A stretch of DNA of 64,000 nt from contig NZ_CP131601.1 in the NCBI RefSeq assembly GCF_030685535.1, forward strand, positions 186,001-250,000, in the 5' to 3' direction. Within the stretch, counting starts at the first letter, position 1. Each line of letters opens with the position of its first letter. A program made the position numbers and the translations under genes. The notes beneath the pieces were generated by a model. The model was given only the letters and a program-made list of their open reading frames with translations, made no database searches and was not told the DNA's origin. This document shows, one piece after another, positions 28,357 through 37,236 of this stretch. This DNA is from Photobacterium leiognathi (lineage in GTDB: Bacteria > Pseudomonadota > Gammaproteobacteria > Enterobacterales > Vibrionaceae).

Positions 28357-29808
28357 TTAACAACCTGGACCACAATCCAGACAATGCTTGATCATATCTG
28401 GACCCAAACGTAATTTCGCATTCAGATCACGTAGGGCAGTACGAACACCTTCTTCGATAACTGGGTGGTAGAAAGGCATATCAAGCATTTCTGCTACCGT
28501 CATCTTATTTTGATGCGCCCAAGCTAATAGGTGCGCTAGGTGCTCTGCATCAGGGCCAATCATTTCAGCGCCAAGGAAGCGACCTGTGCCTTGTTCACCG
28601 TATACATGCAACATACCTTTGTTACGTAGCATGACACGTGAACGGCCTTGGTTCTCAAATGAAACCGTACCTGTTTCGAAACAACCGCACGTGCCTAGAC
28701 GAGTGGTAATTTCTTTATATGTTTCACCCACCATCGCAATTTGCGGATCAGTGAAAACAGCTGAAATCTTAGTGCGACGTAAACCAGCACGAATTTCAGG
28801 GAAGCGACCTGCGTTATCACCTGCGATACGCGCTTGGTCTGCAGCTTCATGGAGCAATGGAATTTGATTGCTTGCATCACCTGCGATGAAAATGGAATCT
28901 ACCGAGGTTTGCATGGTGTAGTAATCAGCCGTTGGTACACCGCGCTCATCCAATGCTAAGCTTGTGCTCTCAATGTTAAGGTTATCAACGTTAGGACGAC
29001 GACCTGTCGCAGCCAGTACGTAATCAACCAAAATCGTTGCAAGCTCACCTGATTTAGTGACGTATTGAATTTCAACCTGATCACCAACACGCTTCATGCT
29101 TTCAACTTGCACGTTTGGATCTAAGTAAAACTCTTCGTTAAAGGCTTTGTTAGCGTAAGCCATCACTTCAGGATCTGTTAGAGGACCAACTTGACCACCA
29201 AGACCGAACATAGTCACGTTCACGCCTAAGCGGTTTAGTGATTGACCTAGCTCTAAGCCAATCACACCAGGACCAAATACAGCAACAGAGTTTGGTAAAT
29301 CGTCCCAGTTAAATACATCGTCGTTAACTACTAAACGATCGCCTAGCTCGTTCCATACACCTGGGTAGGCAGGGCGAGAGCCCGTCGCGATAACAATGCG
29401 TTTAGCATTAATGATAGTGTGATCATCGACTTGTAGGGTGTGATCATTTAAAAATTTAGCGTAACCAGAAATCTTATCTGCAGCAGGGATCTCATCTACA
29501 CCTTCAAGGACGAAACCAACGAAACGGTCACGTTCACGTTTTACGCGGTCCATCACTTCACGGCCATTGATCACGATGTCACCTTGAGGATGCACACCAA
29601 ATGCGGGTGCTTTCTCAATATTATGAACGCTCTCTGCTGCTGCAATGAGTAATTTTGATGGCATACAACCAACACGAGCACAGGTTGTGCCGTAAGGGCC
29701 GCCTTCAATCATTACTACGCTATCGGTGTGGGCTTTTGCTGCGCGGTATGATCCTAAACCAGCAGTACCACCGCCAATAACAGCAACATCAACATTCAAG
29801 GTTTTCAT
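28357..29808 (-). CDS. Dihydrolipoamide-dehydrogenase-like pyridine nucleotide-disulfide oxidoreductase
   Basis: This 483-residue flavoprotein has an FAD-binding GGGTAGLGSYRAA, redox-active cysteines C43 and C48 (TTCARVGCMPSKL), an NAD(P)-binding GPGVIGLELGQSL, FIAGDAS and the active-site FYHPVIEEG near the C-terminus. An unusual tail ends with C476, C479 and C483 (HCLDCGPGC). It is not in a pyruvate or oxoglutarate dehydrogenase operon. It lies beside and co-directional with a peroxiredoxin-glutaredoxin gene and next to oxyR, so a peroxide-defence or thiol-reduction role is inferred. The substrate is unknown. Confidence 0.85.
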   Translation of the reverse strand: MKTLNVDVAVIGGGTAGLGSYRAAKAHTDSVVMIEGGPYGTTCARVGCMPSKLLIAAAESVHNIEKAPAFGVHPQGDIVINGREVMDRVKRERDRFVGFVLEGVDEIPAADKISGYAKFLNDHTLQVDDHTIINAKRIVIATGSRPAYPGVWNELGDRLVVNDDVFNWDDLPNSVAVFGPGVIGLELGQSLNRLGVNVTMFGLGGQVGPLTDPEVMAYANKAFNEEFYLDPNVQVESMKRVGDQVEIQYVTKSGELATILVDYVLAATGRRPNVDNLNIESTSLALDERGVPTADYYTMQTSVDSIFIAGDASNQIPLLHEAADQARIAGDNAGRFPEIRAGLRRTKISAVFTDPQIAMVGETYKEITTRLGTCGCFETGTVSFENQGRSRVMLRNKGMLHVYGEQGTGRFLGAEMIGPDAEHLAHLLAWAHQNKMTVAEMLDMPFYHPVIEEGVRTALRDLNAKLRLGPDMIKHCLDCGPGC

Positions 29809-29890
29809 CGTAACTTCTCCGAGTGGTGCAGGGTGGGGCCTGACGTCTTTGCGTCAGTGCCCGCTTTGTTTCTTATTATTGGTGTGGCGA

Positions 29891-30619
29891 TTAGCCTAGG
29901 TATGCTTCTAGCTCTTCGCTACCACCGATGTGCTTACCACCGATGAATACTTGAGGAACTGTGCTACGGCCAGATACTGCACGTAGAGAAACCGTTGTTG
30001 CATCTTTACCAAGAATGATTTCTTCGTATTGTAGACCTTTGTCGATTAGGTTCTGTTTTGCTTTTGCACAGAAAGGACAACCAGGTTTTGAGAATACTGT
30101 GATTGATTCTTGTAGTTTTTGCTCAGGAGCGATGTACTTCAGCATAGTGTCTGCGTCAGATACGTTGAACGGGTCGCCTGGTTCTTCGTTTTCGATGAAC
30201 ATTTTCTCAACTACGCCGTTTTTCACTAACATGCTGTAACGCCATGAACGAGCACCGAAACCTAGGTCATCTTTCTCAACTAGCATGCCCATGCCTTTAG
30301 TGAACTCACCGTTACCATCTGGGATGAAAGTGATGTTTTCAGCTTCTTGGTCTGCTTTCCATGCATTCATTACGAATGTGTCGTTTACTGATACACATAG
30401 AATGTCGTCAACACCGTTTTCAGCAAATACTGACGCTAGCTCGTTGTAGCGAGGTAGGTGGCTAGAAGAACATGTTGGTGTGAATGCGCCAGGTAGGCTA
30501 AATACTACAACTGTTTTATTAGCAAAAAGCTCTTCTGTTGTTACGTCAACCCACTGATCACCTTTACGAGTGTGGAAAGTAACTTGAGGAATAGCCTGAC
30601 CTTCTTTAGATGCGAACAT
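29891..30619 (-). CDS. Hybrid peroxiredoxin-glutaredoxin (Prx5/Grx fusion)
   Basis: The 242-residue peroxidase reduces hydrogen and alkyl peroxides using glutathione. The N-terminal Prx5 domain (about 1-165) has the peroxidatic C50 in [14 protein letters not shown] and the R-containing [10 protein letters not shown] block. The C-terminal glutaredoxin domain (about 172-242) has C181-P-F-C184 and [14 protein letters not shown]. The gene is divergent from oxyR with an OxyR operator in the gap, consistent with OxyR induction. The Haemophilus homologue is the classic PGdx enzyme. Confidence 0.95.
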   Translation of the reverse strand: MFASKEGQAIPQVTFHTRKGDQWVDVTTEELFANKTVVVFSLPGAFTPTCSSSHLPRYNELASVFAENGVDDILCVSVNDTFVMNAWKADQEAENITFIPDGNGEFTKGMGMLVEKDDLGFGARSWRYSMLVKNGVVEKMFIENEEPGDPFNVSDADTMLKYIAPEQKLQESITVFSKPGCPFCAKAKQNLIDKGLQYEEIILGKDATTVSLRAVSGRSTVPQVFIGGKHIGGSEELEAYLG

Positions 30620-30726
30620 AATGTAATTCCTTAAAAACTATAAATTCAATTTGATGCAATCGGAGTGTTTAACTGTTTGCTCCGTTTTGATGTAGCCATT
30701 ATGTGATTTTGCGCTTGATAGCTCCA

Positions 30727-30763
30727 ATCGTTTGCTGCTATGGTTTCAATAGTTAATTCCTAT
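30727..30763. promoter_or_regulatory. OxyR-binding site between oxyR and the peroxiredoxin gene
   Basis: Four tetrads occur at exact 7-base spacing: ATCG (30727), CTAT (30738), ATAG (30749) and CTAT (30760). This matches the OxyR consensus ATAG-N7-CTAT-N7-ATAG-N7-CTAT at 15 of 16 positions. It ends 13 bases before the oxyR ATG, fitting autorepression of oxyR and activation of the divergent peroxidase gene. Confidence 0.9.
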
Positions 30764-30776
30764 TGTAAGAAGAACT

Positions 30777-31688
30777 ATGAATATTCGTGATCTGGAATAT
30801 CTTGTTGCTCTTTCCGAGCACAAACATTTTCGCAAAGCAGCAGAAGCGTGTTACGTCAGCCAACCTACTTTGAGTGGTCAAATTAGAAAGTTGGAAGATG
30901 AGCTAGGTGTTTCATTATTAGAAAGAACTAGCCGTCGCGTCCTATTTACTGACGCCGGATTGAGTTTAGTCGCTCAAGCGCAGAAAGTGTTGCTTGAAGT
31001 CAAAATTTTAACTGAACTTGCTAGTGTTCAAGGCGAAAGCATGTCGGGACCACTGCATATTGGTTTTATTCCTACTGTGGGGCCTTACTTACTGCCACAG
31101 ATCATTCCAACCCTAAAGGAAGCATTTCCAGATTTAGAGTTGTTCTTACATGAAGCGCAAACCCATCAGCTTGTTCAGCAGTTGGAAGAAGGGAAGCTGG
31201 ATTGCATCATTTTGGCGGCAGTGAAAGAGAGCGAGCCGTTTATTGAATTGCCACTTTATGATGAGCCAATGATGATTGTGGTGCCTGAAACCCATAAATG
31301 GGCGGATAAGAAAGAAATTGATATGTCACTGCTACATGGCGAAAGCTTATTGATGCTAGAAGATGGTCACTGTTTGCGTAATCAAGCGCTGGGTTTTTGT
31401 TTTGCCGCGGGTGCTCGTGATGACGGTCGTTTTAAAGCAACTAGTCTTGAGACACTGCGTAACATGGTAGCGGCAGGTAGTGGGATCACCTTGTTACCAC
31501 AACTTGCTAGTCCGAAAGAGCATTGCCGTGATGGTGTGTGTTATATCGCAGCTGAGCACCCACAGCCAACACGCTTAATCACTTTAGCCTATCGTCCGGG
31601 TTCACCGCTGAAAGCGCGTTATGAGAAGCTTGCGGAAGTTATTAAAGAAAGAATGCCTGAGGTATTTGCTAAACATACCCAAGCATAA
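30777..31688 (+). CDS. oxyR: Hydrogen peroxide sensor-regulator OxyR
   Basis: OxyR is a LysR-type activator of peroxide defence, switched on by a disulfide. The 303 residues contain the N-terminal winged helix (FRKAAEACYVSQPTLSGQIRKLE), the PTVGPYLLP ligand-domain block and the redox pair C199 and C208 (EDGHCLRNQALGFCF), at the same numbers as in E. coli. It is divergent from the peroxiredoxin-glutaredoxin gene, with its operator just upstream of the start. Confidence 0.97.
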   Translation: MNIRDLEYLVALSEHKHFRKAAEACYVSQPTLSGQIRKLEDELGVSLLERTSRRVLFTDAGLSLVAQAQKVLLEVKILTELASVQGESMSGPLHIGFIPTVGPYLLPQIIPTLKEAFPDLELFLHEAQTHQLVQQLEEGKLDCIILAAVKESEPFIELPLYDEPMMIVVPETHKWADKKEIDMSLLHGESLLMLEDGHCLRNQALGFCFAAGARDDGRFKATSLETLRNMVAAGSGITLLPQLASPKEHCRDGVCYIAAEHPQPTRLITLAYRPGSPLKARYEKLAEVIKERMPEVFAKHTQA

Positions 31689-31705
31689 CGCCATATATGA
31701 AAAGA

Positions 31706-31738
31706 TAAAAAAAGAGCGCTCAATGAGCGCTCTTTTTA
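31706..31738. terminator. Bidirectional terminator between oxyR and mrcA
   Basis: AGAGCGCT (31713-31720) pairs with AGCGCTCT (31726-31733) over a 5-base loop, with A and T runs on both sides. Confidence 0.9.
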
Positions 31739-31757
31739 TTTTCGTTTTTAAAGATAC

Positions 31758-34358
31758 TTAGAATAGCTCTTCTGCTGTTTCTGTATCAAATTGACGTTCA
31801 GATGTCGCTTGCTGTACAGAGCGTGTTGGCTCAGTCCCTTTGATGAAGTACTCGTACATAGAGCTTGCATCATCGCGGTTTGATAGCTGACCCGTTGCAC
31901 GGTCGATACGTACTTTCACAATATCATCTGGAATTTGTTTTTCTTGCTCAGGGGTATTTTTTAGCGCCTGACGCATGAAGTTGATCCATGCAGGTTGCGC
32001 AGCATTACCACCGAATTCACCACCAATTGTTTGGTTTTTACCGAGGTTATTATTCCAGCTTGTGCGACCTAATTCACGACGGTGATCATCAAAACCAACC
32101 CAAGTTGTAGCCACAATATTTGGACCAAAACCTGTGTACCATGCATCCTTCGCATTGTTGGTTGTACCTGTTTTACCACCGATATCATGACGTTTAAGCA
32201 CTTTTGCACGCCAGCCAGTACCGTAACTCTTACCCGGTTCACCCCAGATGTTACTGTTTAGCATCTCACGAACCAGGAATGCATTTTGCTCACTGATCAC
32301 CTCTGGAGCGTAGCGAACAGGTGGCATAGTGATCACTTGTTCAAGATCGGCCAGTGTTGGTTTTTCTGCTGGTGCAGGTTTAGTGTTGTCCGCTGGTTGA
32401 TCTAATTTGTGATCTTCAACAGCCGTAGCCATTGCCACTTGCATTTTCGCTTGTGGGTTTTTCGCTTGGCAAGCGTCGTTACATACAATCGCTGGATCTG
32501 CGTAGTAAATTAACTGGTCATCATTGTTATCAACCTTGTTAATTAAGAATGGTTCAACCGCATAACCACCGTTAGCAAATACCGAGTAGCCTTGTACAAG
32601 CTCAAGCGGTGTTAAGCTACCAGCACCTAATGCGATAGGCTCAGCACGAGGCAGATCTGAGCGTTTAAAGCCAAAGCGAGTGAGGTAATCAATGGTGAAA
32701 TCTAACCCTGCAATACGTAGTGCGCGAATAGCCATCACGTTAATAGAACGCGCTAGACCAATACGGGCACGAGTAGGGCCGCCGTATTTACCATCCGCAT
32801 TCTTAGGACGCCATGCTTTACCTTGCCACTTGTCCCACTTAGTAATTGGCGCATCGTTAATCAGTGTTGCAAGTGTTAAGCCTTTCTCAATCGCTGCTGA
32901 GTAAATAAATGGTTTAATACCTGAACCCACCTGACGGATAGATTGGGTGGCACGGTTAAACTTACTTTGTGCGTAGTTAAAACCACCAACCATTGCTAGT
33001 ACGGCACCATTATTTGGCGACATTGCAACAAAGGCTGTGTTGACCGCTGGTGTTTGGCTCAGTAGCCATTCACTGGTTGATACTGATGCGTTATCAACTT
33101 TATCGCTCACCAAACTTTGCTTATGCTGAACCCAGATTTGTTGACCAGCAGTTAGAATATCGCTGGCTTTGCGTGGTGCAGCACCTTGACGAGAGTCTGA
33201 GATGAACTTACGTGCCCAGCTCATACCATTCCAATTAATAACTGCAATATCACCATTTTTAGTGACGATATTTGCCGTCTTTTCACCCACTTTAGTCACA
33301 ATAGCTGGAATGAGTTAGTCATAAACTGGCTGGTTTTTCAGTTTATCAACAATTTGATTAGCATTAAGTGGCGTTTGACCCGGTTTCCAAATAACCGCAA
33401 CAGGACCACGGTAACCATGGCGTTGGTCGTAGGCTAATAGGTTGTTCACCGCTGCTTGTTGTGCGTCGAGTTGAAGCTTACTGTTGATCGTGGTGTAAAC
33501 CTTCATGCCTCTTTCGTAAGCGGCTTCACCGTAGCGGTTTACCATCCATGCACGAGCACGTTCAGCGACATATGGTGCGTATAACTGAATTTCTGCGCCG
33601 TGGTAGTGGGAAACAATTGGCTCAGCGCGTGCTGCATCCATTTGTGCTTTGGTGATGTAGCCTTCTTCAAACATACGCATCAGTACTACATTGCGACGTG
33701 TGGTTGCACGGTCAATGGAGTAAATTGGGTTCATGGTTGAAGGCGCTTTTGGTAAACCTGCAATCACCGCAATTTCAGACAGTGTTAGCTGATCGACCGT
33801 TTTACCAAAGTAAACTTGTGCCGCTGCACCAACACCGTAGGCACGGTAACCGAGATAAATCTTGTTTAAGTAAAGATCGAGAATCTCATCCTTGGTTAGC
33901 AGCTTTTCAATGTGAATAGCAATAAAGGCTTCTTTAATCTTACGCATTAACTTCTTTTCATTAGATAAGAAGAAGTTACGTGCAAGCTGCTGGGTAATGG
34001 TACTCGCACCTTGGCGTGCTGAACCTGAGGTTAAAACAACAAATGCAGCGCGGGCAATACCGATAGGATCGACCCCTGGATGTTCATAAAAACGGCTGTC
34101 TTCTGTGGCAATGAATGCCTCGCGCATTAGAAGAGGAATTTCATCTAATGTCAGAGGGATACGTCGCTTTTCACCGAACTGTGAGATCAGTTTACCGTCT
34201 TCGCTATACACCTGCATCGGTGTTTGCAGCTCAACATTTTTTAACTCAGCTACATCTGGGAGGTCAGGCTTTACATAGAGGTAAAGGCCAAAAATAGTAC
34301 CAACTCCAAGAATTATGCAAATTAATGCAAGTATTAGTAATCGCTTTATGAACTTCAC
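31758..34358 (-). pseudogene. mrcA: Penicillin-binding protein 1A, split by an in-frame TAA
   Basis: PBP1A polymerises and cross-links peptidoglycan. The first ORF (34358 to 33315, 347 aa) has a membrane anchor (residues 4-28) and the GT51 glycosyltransferase (ATEDSRFYEHPGVD, GASTITQQLARNFFL). After TAA (33315-33317) the same frame continues LIPAIVTKV. A GTG at 33299 could start a 513-residue piece with the transpeptidase motifs SGIK, SIN and KTGTTNN. Relatives read DELLPAVVT, so Glu to stop (GAA to TAA) is the simplest reading. The break falls in the linker region before the transpeptidase. Two separate proteins are conceivable, but the second would lack a membrane anchor. Confidence 0.9.
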
Positions 34359-34506
34359 TTGAGATTTCCCGTTACGCCATCGTGCTAATTGTCATTATCC
34401 ATTATCTTTCAATTACTAGTATAAAGATAACAAAAAGAAAATTAATGCCGTTGATGGTGTTTATTCGAAATAGTTTGTTTTTTCGCCACATGGGAGCATA
34501 ACACGG

Positions 34507-35490
34507 ATGTTTCGGAACCCATTAAGTGTTGGGGTAGATATTGGCAGTCACAGCATAAAAGCTGTGGCGCTACAGCAGAAAAAAGATCAGTTTGAATTGA
34601 CTGCATATGCTGAGGTTGAATTAACCAAATCGGTAATCAACGAGCAGCATAGTGTAAATGCGGCAGCTTTGTTGTCAGCAATACGTCAATTAAAGAAACA
34701 GCTGCCATGGCAAGCCAAGAACGTTACTTTAGCCTTACCAGATAGTGCTGTGATCAGCAAAGTCGTTCAACTTGATACCAGCCTCAATGAAGATGAGGCT
34801 GAATTCGCTATTGTCCAAGCGTTAGGAGCGGCTTCTCCATTCCCAGTTGAAGAGCTGTGGTTTGATTATTACCCAATGGTGAGTGAGCGTTTCTCTGAAG
34901 CCGCCACCACTGCGCCATATCAGGTTTTTGCTTCGCGTAAGGAAACCATTGATAGCCGTGTTACCGCGTTAAAAAAAGTCGGTTTTAAACCGTCAGTGGT
35001 TGAGCTTCAGACGAATGCGTTGTTATGGCTCACAGAATATTTAGCTGAAGTCGGTAGCCAATATACTCAATGGGGTGTAGTTGACGTTGGTAAACGCCAT
35101 ACTGAATTTTGTATGAAGCCTGAAGGCAGTAATGCTTATCACCGCGAAATTCGTTTTGGTACCAGCCAGTTTGAAGAAAACCCATTTCAAGAAGAAATCA
35201 GTGAAGAAAATAAAGTTGAACGTTTTACGGAGCAATTTGCAGAGCAATTAAAACGCCAAATTCAACTTTATAACTCAACCCATCCTCGTTGCAGCATTAA
35301 AGGCTTGTGGTTAGCTGGTGGTTGTCAGTCTTTAATTTCCGAATCGTTATTAAAACAATTGGTTGGTTTAGAAGTGGTATGGGTAAAGCCTTTTGAACAC
35401 TTCACACAACCAAAGAAGCTGACACTGCCTGTTGATATGTCGAGCCAATATGCTGTGGCTACCGGTTTAGCATTGCGGGGGATGGCATGA
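34507..35490 (+). CDS. pilM: Type IV pilus assembly protein PilM
   Basis: PilM is a cytosolic actin-like protein that binds the N-terminal tail of PilN in the inner-membrane alignment complex. The 327 residues carry actin-type nucleotide-binding blocks (VGVDIGSHSIKAVAL, WGVVDVGKRHTEF, LWLAGGCQSL). It heads pilMNOPQ, divergent from mrcA as in Vibrio and E. coli (hofMNOPQ). Its stop overlaps the pilN start by four bases. Confidence 0.93.
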   Translation: MFRNPLSVGVDIGSHSIKAVALQQKKDQFELTAYAEVELTKSVINEQHSVNAAALLSAIRQLKKQLPWQAKNVTLALPDSAVISKVVQLDTSLNEDEAEFAIVQALGAASPFPVEELWFDYYPMVSERFSEAATTAPYQVFASRKETIDSRVTALKKVGFKPSVVELQTNALLWLTEYLAEVGSQYTQWGVVDVGKRHTEFCMKPEGSNAYHREIRFGTSQFEENPFQEEISEENKVERFTEQFAEQLKRQIQLYNSTHPRCSIKGLWLAGGCQSLISESLLKQLVGLEVVWVKPFEHFTQPKKLTLPVDMSSQYAVATGLALRGMA

Positions 35491-36089
35491 TAGATAAATT
35501 AAACCTCCTACCTTGGCGAGAAGAGCGTCGCAAGCAACATAAACAACGTTTTATGGGGCTGATTGCCGCTGCTGTATTTGTCGCATTTATTGGTAATTAT
35601 GGGGTGGCGAAATACCTCGATTTACAGCAGCAACAACAGCAAGCACGTAATGCACAATTTCAAAAAGAAATTGATTTGCTGGAAAAACGTTTAGCCTTCT
35701 TACCTAAGTTAGAAGAGCAACGAAAAGCGATTCAACTGCGTTTAAATGTTATTGCCGATATTCAGCAATCGCGAAATCGTGTCACACAACTGTTGAATCA
35801 ACTGCCGAATGTGGTGCCGGGTGGTGTTTACCTTGAAACATTGAACCTCAATGTTGAGCGTGTTGGCATTAAAGGGGTGGGTGATTCAAATGGTCACTTA
35901 GCAGCTTTACTGGGTGCTGCCGAGCAGTCGAAGTGGTTCATCAATGTTGATATGCATTCATTAGTGACAACCAAAGGAAGTCAGTCTGAGCAGTTGTCTC
36001 AGTTTAATGCTTCATTTGATTTGACCGATCCTTCTTTGGCACAACAAGCCAAGAAAGTCGCTAAAACCAATGGAAGCAAGGGGGAGTAA
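35487..36089 (+). CDS. pilN: Type IV pilus assembly protein PilN
   Basis: This 200-residue bitopic inner-membrane protein pairs with PilO. The short N-terminal INLLPWREERRKQHKQRF is the conserved PilM-binding tail. A membrane helix spans about residues 22-42, followed by a Gln-rich coiled coil and a ferredoxin-like periplasmic domain. The ATG overlaps the pilM stop as ATGA. Confidence 0.93.
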   Translation: MIDKLNLLPWREERRKQHKQRFMGLIAAAVFVAFIGNYGVAKYLDLQQQQQQARNAQFQKEIDLLEKRLAFLPKLEEQRKAIQLRLNVIADIQQSRNRVTQLLNQLPNVVPGGVYLETLNLNVERVGIKGVGDSNGHLAALLGAAEQSKWFINVDMHSLVTTKGSQSEQLSQFNASFDLTDPSLAQQAKKVAKTNGSKGE

Positions 36090-36704
36090 ATGGCTGATTG
36101 GCAGGAATTAGAATTAGACGAAATTACTGAATGGCCCTTGTTACCGCAGTGTTTAGTTGCGGTGATTTTAGCTGCTGCATTAAGTGCCTTTGGTTATTGG
36201 TATTGGGTAAGTCCAATGAATGATCAGCTTGAACAAATGAAGCAAAAAGAGCAGACATTAAAGACCCAGTTAGTCAGTCGAGCATCACAGGTTGCGGCAT
36301 TACCACGAGTTAAAGAGCAAGTGGCAGAGCTTAATCGTCGTTACCATGAAATGATTGAACAGTTACCTGAAGAGCAAGAGCTGGCTAGCTTGCTATCAGG
36401 TATTAACGATATTGGTGTGAATAACGGCTTGGTATTCCAGTCGATAAAATGGGCACCACGAGTTGAACATGAACTGTATTACGAGTTGCCAATCAATATG
36501 CAGCTGACGGGTAACTATGAGCAGATTGGTAAGTTTGCTGAAGCGATCGCAAGGCTACCTCGTATTGTTAACTTAAATAATGCGGAGTTAAGTCGTGTTA
36601 AGCCGTTAGGTGAGCCGGACGAGACACTATCTCTTAAGGTTTCGGCAACAACGTATCGTTTCAAAGCGCCTACCCATGTTGATGCCAATAGTGATGAGGG
36701 CTAA
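36090..36704 (+). CDS. pilO: Type IV pilus assembly protein PilO
   Basis: This 204-residue inner-membrane protein has one membrane segment (about residues 17-37), a coiled coil (QLEQMKQKEQTLKTQLVSRA) and a periplasmic PilO fold including LPEEQELASLLSGI. It starts directly after the pilN stop and lies 3 bases ahead of pilP. It forms heterodimers with PilN that link the cytoplasmic motor to the secretin through PilP. Confidence 0.93.
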   Translation: MADWQELELDEITEWPLLPQCLVAVILAAALSAFGYWYWVSPMNDQLEQMKQKEQTLKTQLVSRASQVAALPRVKEQVAELNRRYHEMIEQLPEEQELASLLSGINDIGVNNGLVFQSIKWAPRVEHELYYELPINMQLTGNYEQIGKFAEAIARLPRIVNLNNAELSRVKPLGEPDETLSLKVSATTYRFKAPTHVDANSDEG

Positions 36705-36707
36705 CCA

Positions 36708-37223
36708 ATGAAGAAAGTATTGTGGTTACTACCTATTGTTATTGGTCTGGTGGGCTGTAAAGCCAATGATGATTCTGTTGAGCAGTTTATTGCCACAACA
36801 CACAGTGAAGCGAAAGCACGAGTAAAACCATTGCCTGAATCTTTTGTGTTTACCGCTGAAACGTTTGTAATGACCAGTAAACGCGTGCCATTTGTAAAGC
36901 CTATTCCAGAGCAATTGTTAGCAAAAGAAGACACGGGAACATGTTGGCAGCCGCAACTTGATCGCCCGTTAAGTAAGCTTGAAGAATTTGCTTTAGAAAA
37001 ATTAGCGATGAAAGGGGCTATTGGTAATAACAAGCAACTTTGGGGACTGGTATTCACGCCTGAAGGAGACTTAATGAAGATTAAGCCAGGACAATACATT
37101 GGTCTTAATCGAGGTAAGGTGCTTACCGTTAGTGATAAAGAAATTGAAATCGAAGAAACGCTACCAGATGGAAAAGGTTGTTGGCTAAAACGACCGACAA
37201 AACTGGCGCTAGTTCAGCAGTAA
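36708..37223 (+). CDS. pilP: Type IV pilus lipoprotein PilP
   Basis: This 171-residue inner-membrane lipoprotein has a signal peptide with lipobox LVGC and acylated C17. A Pro-rich linker leads to the small beta domain (LWGLVFTPEGDLMKIKPGQYIGLNRGKV) that binds the PilQ N-terminal domains. It lies between pilO and pilQ in the same operon. Confidence 0.93.
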   Translation: MKKVLWLLPIVIGLVGCKANDDSVEQFIATTHSEAKARVKPLPESFVFTAETFVMTSKRVPFVKPIPEQLLAKEDTGTCWQPQLDRPLSKLEEFALEKLAMKGAIGNNKQLWGLVFTPEGDLMKIKPGQYIGLNRGKVLTVSDKEIEIEETLPDGKGCWLKRPTKLALVQQ

Positions 37224-37236
37224 TCAAGGATAAGTT

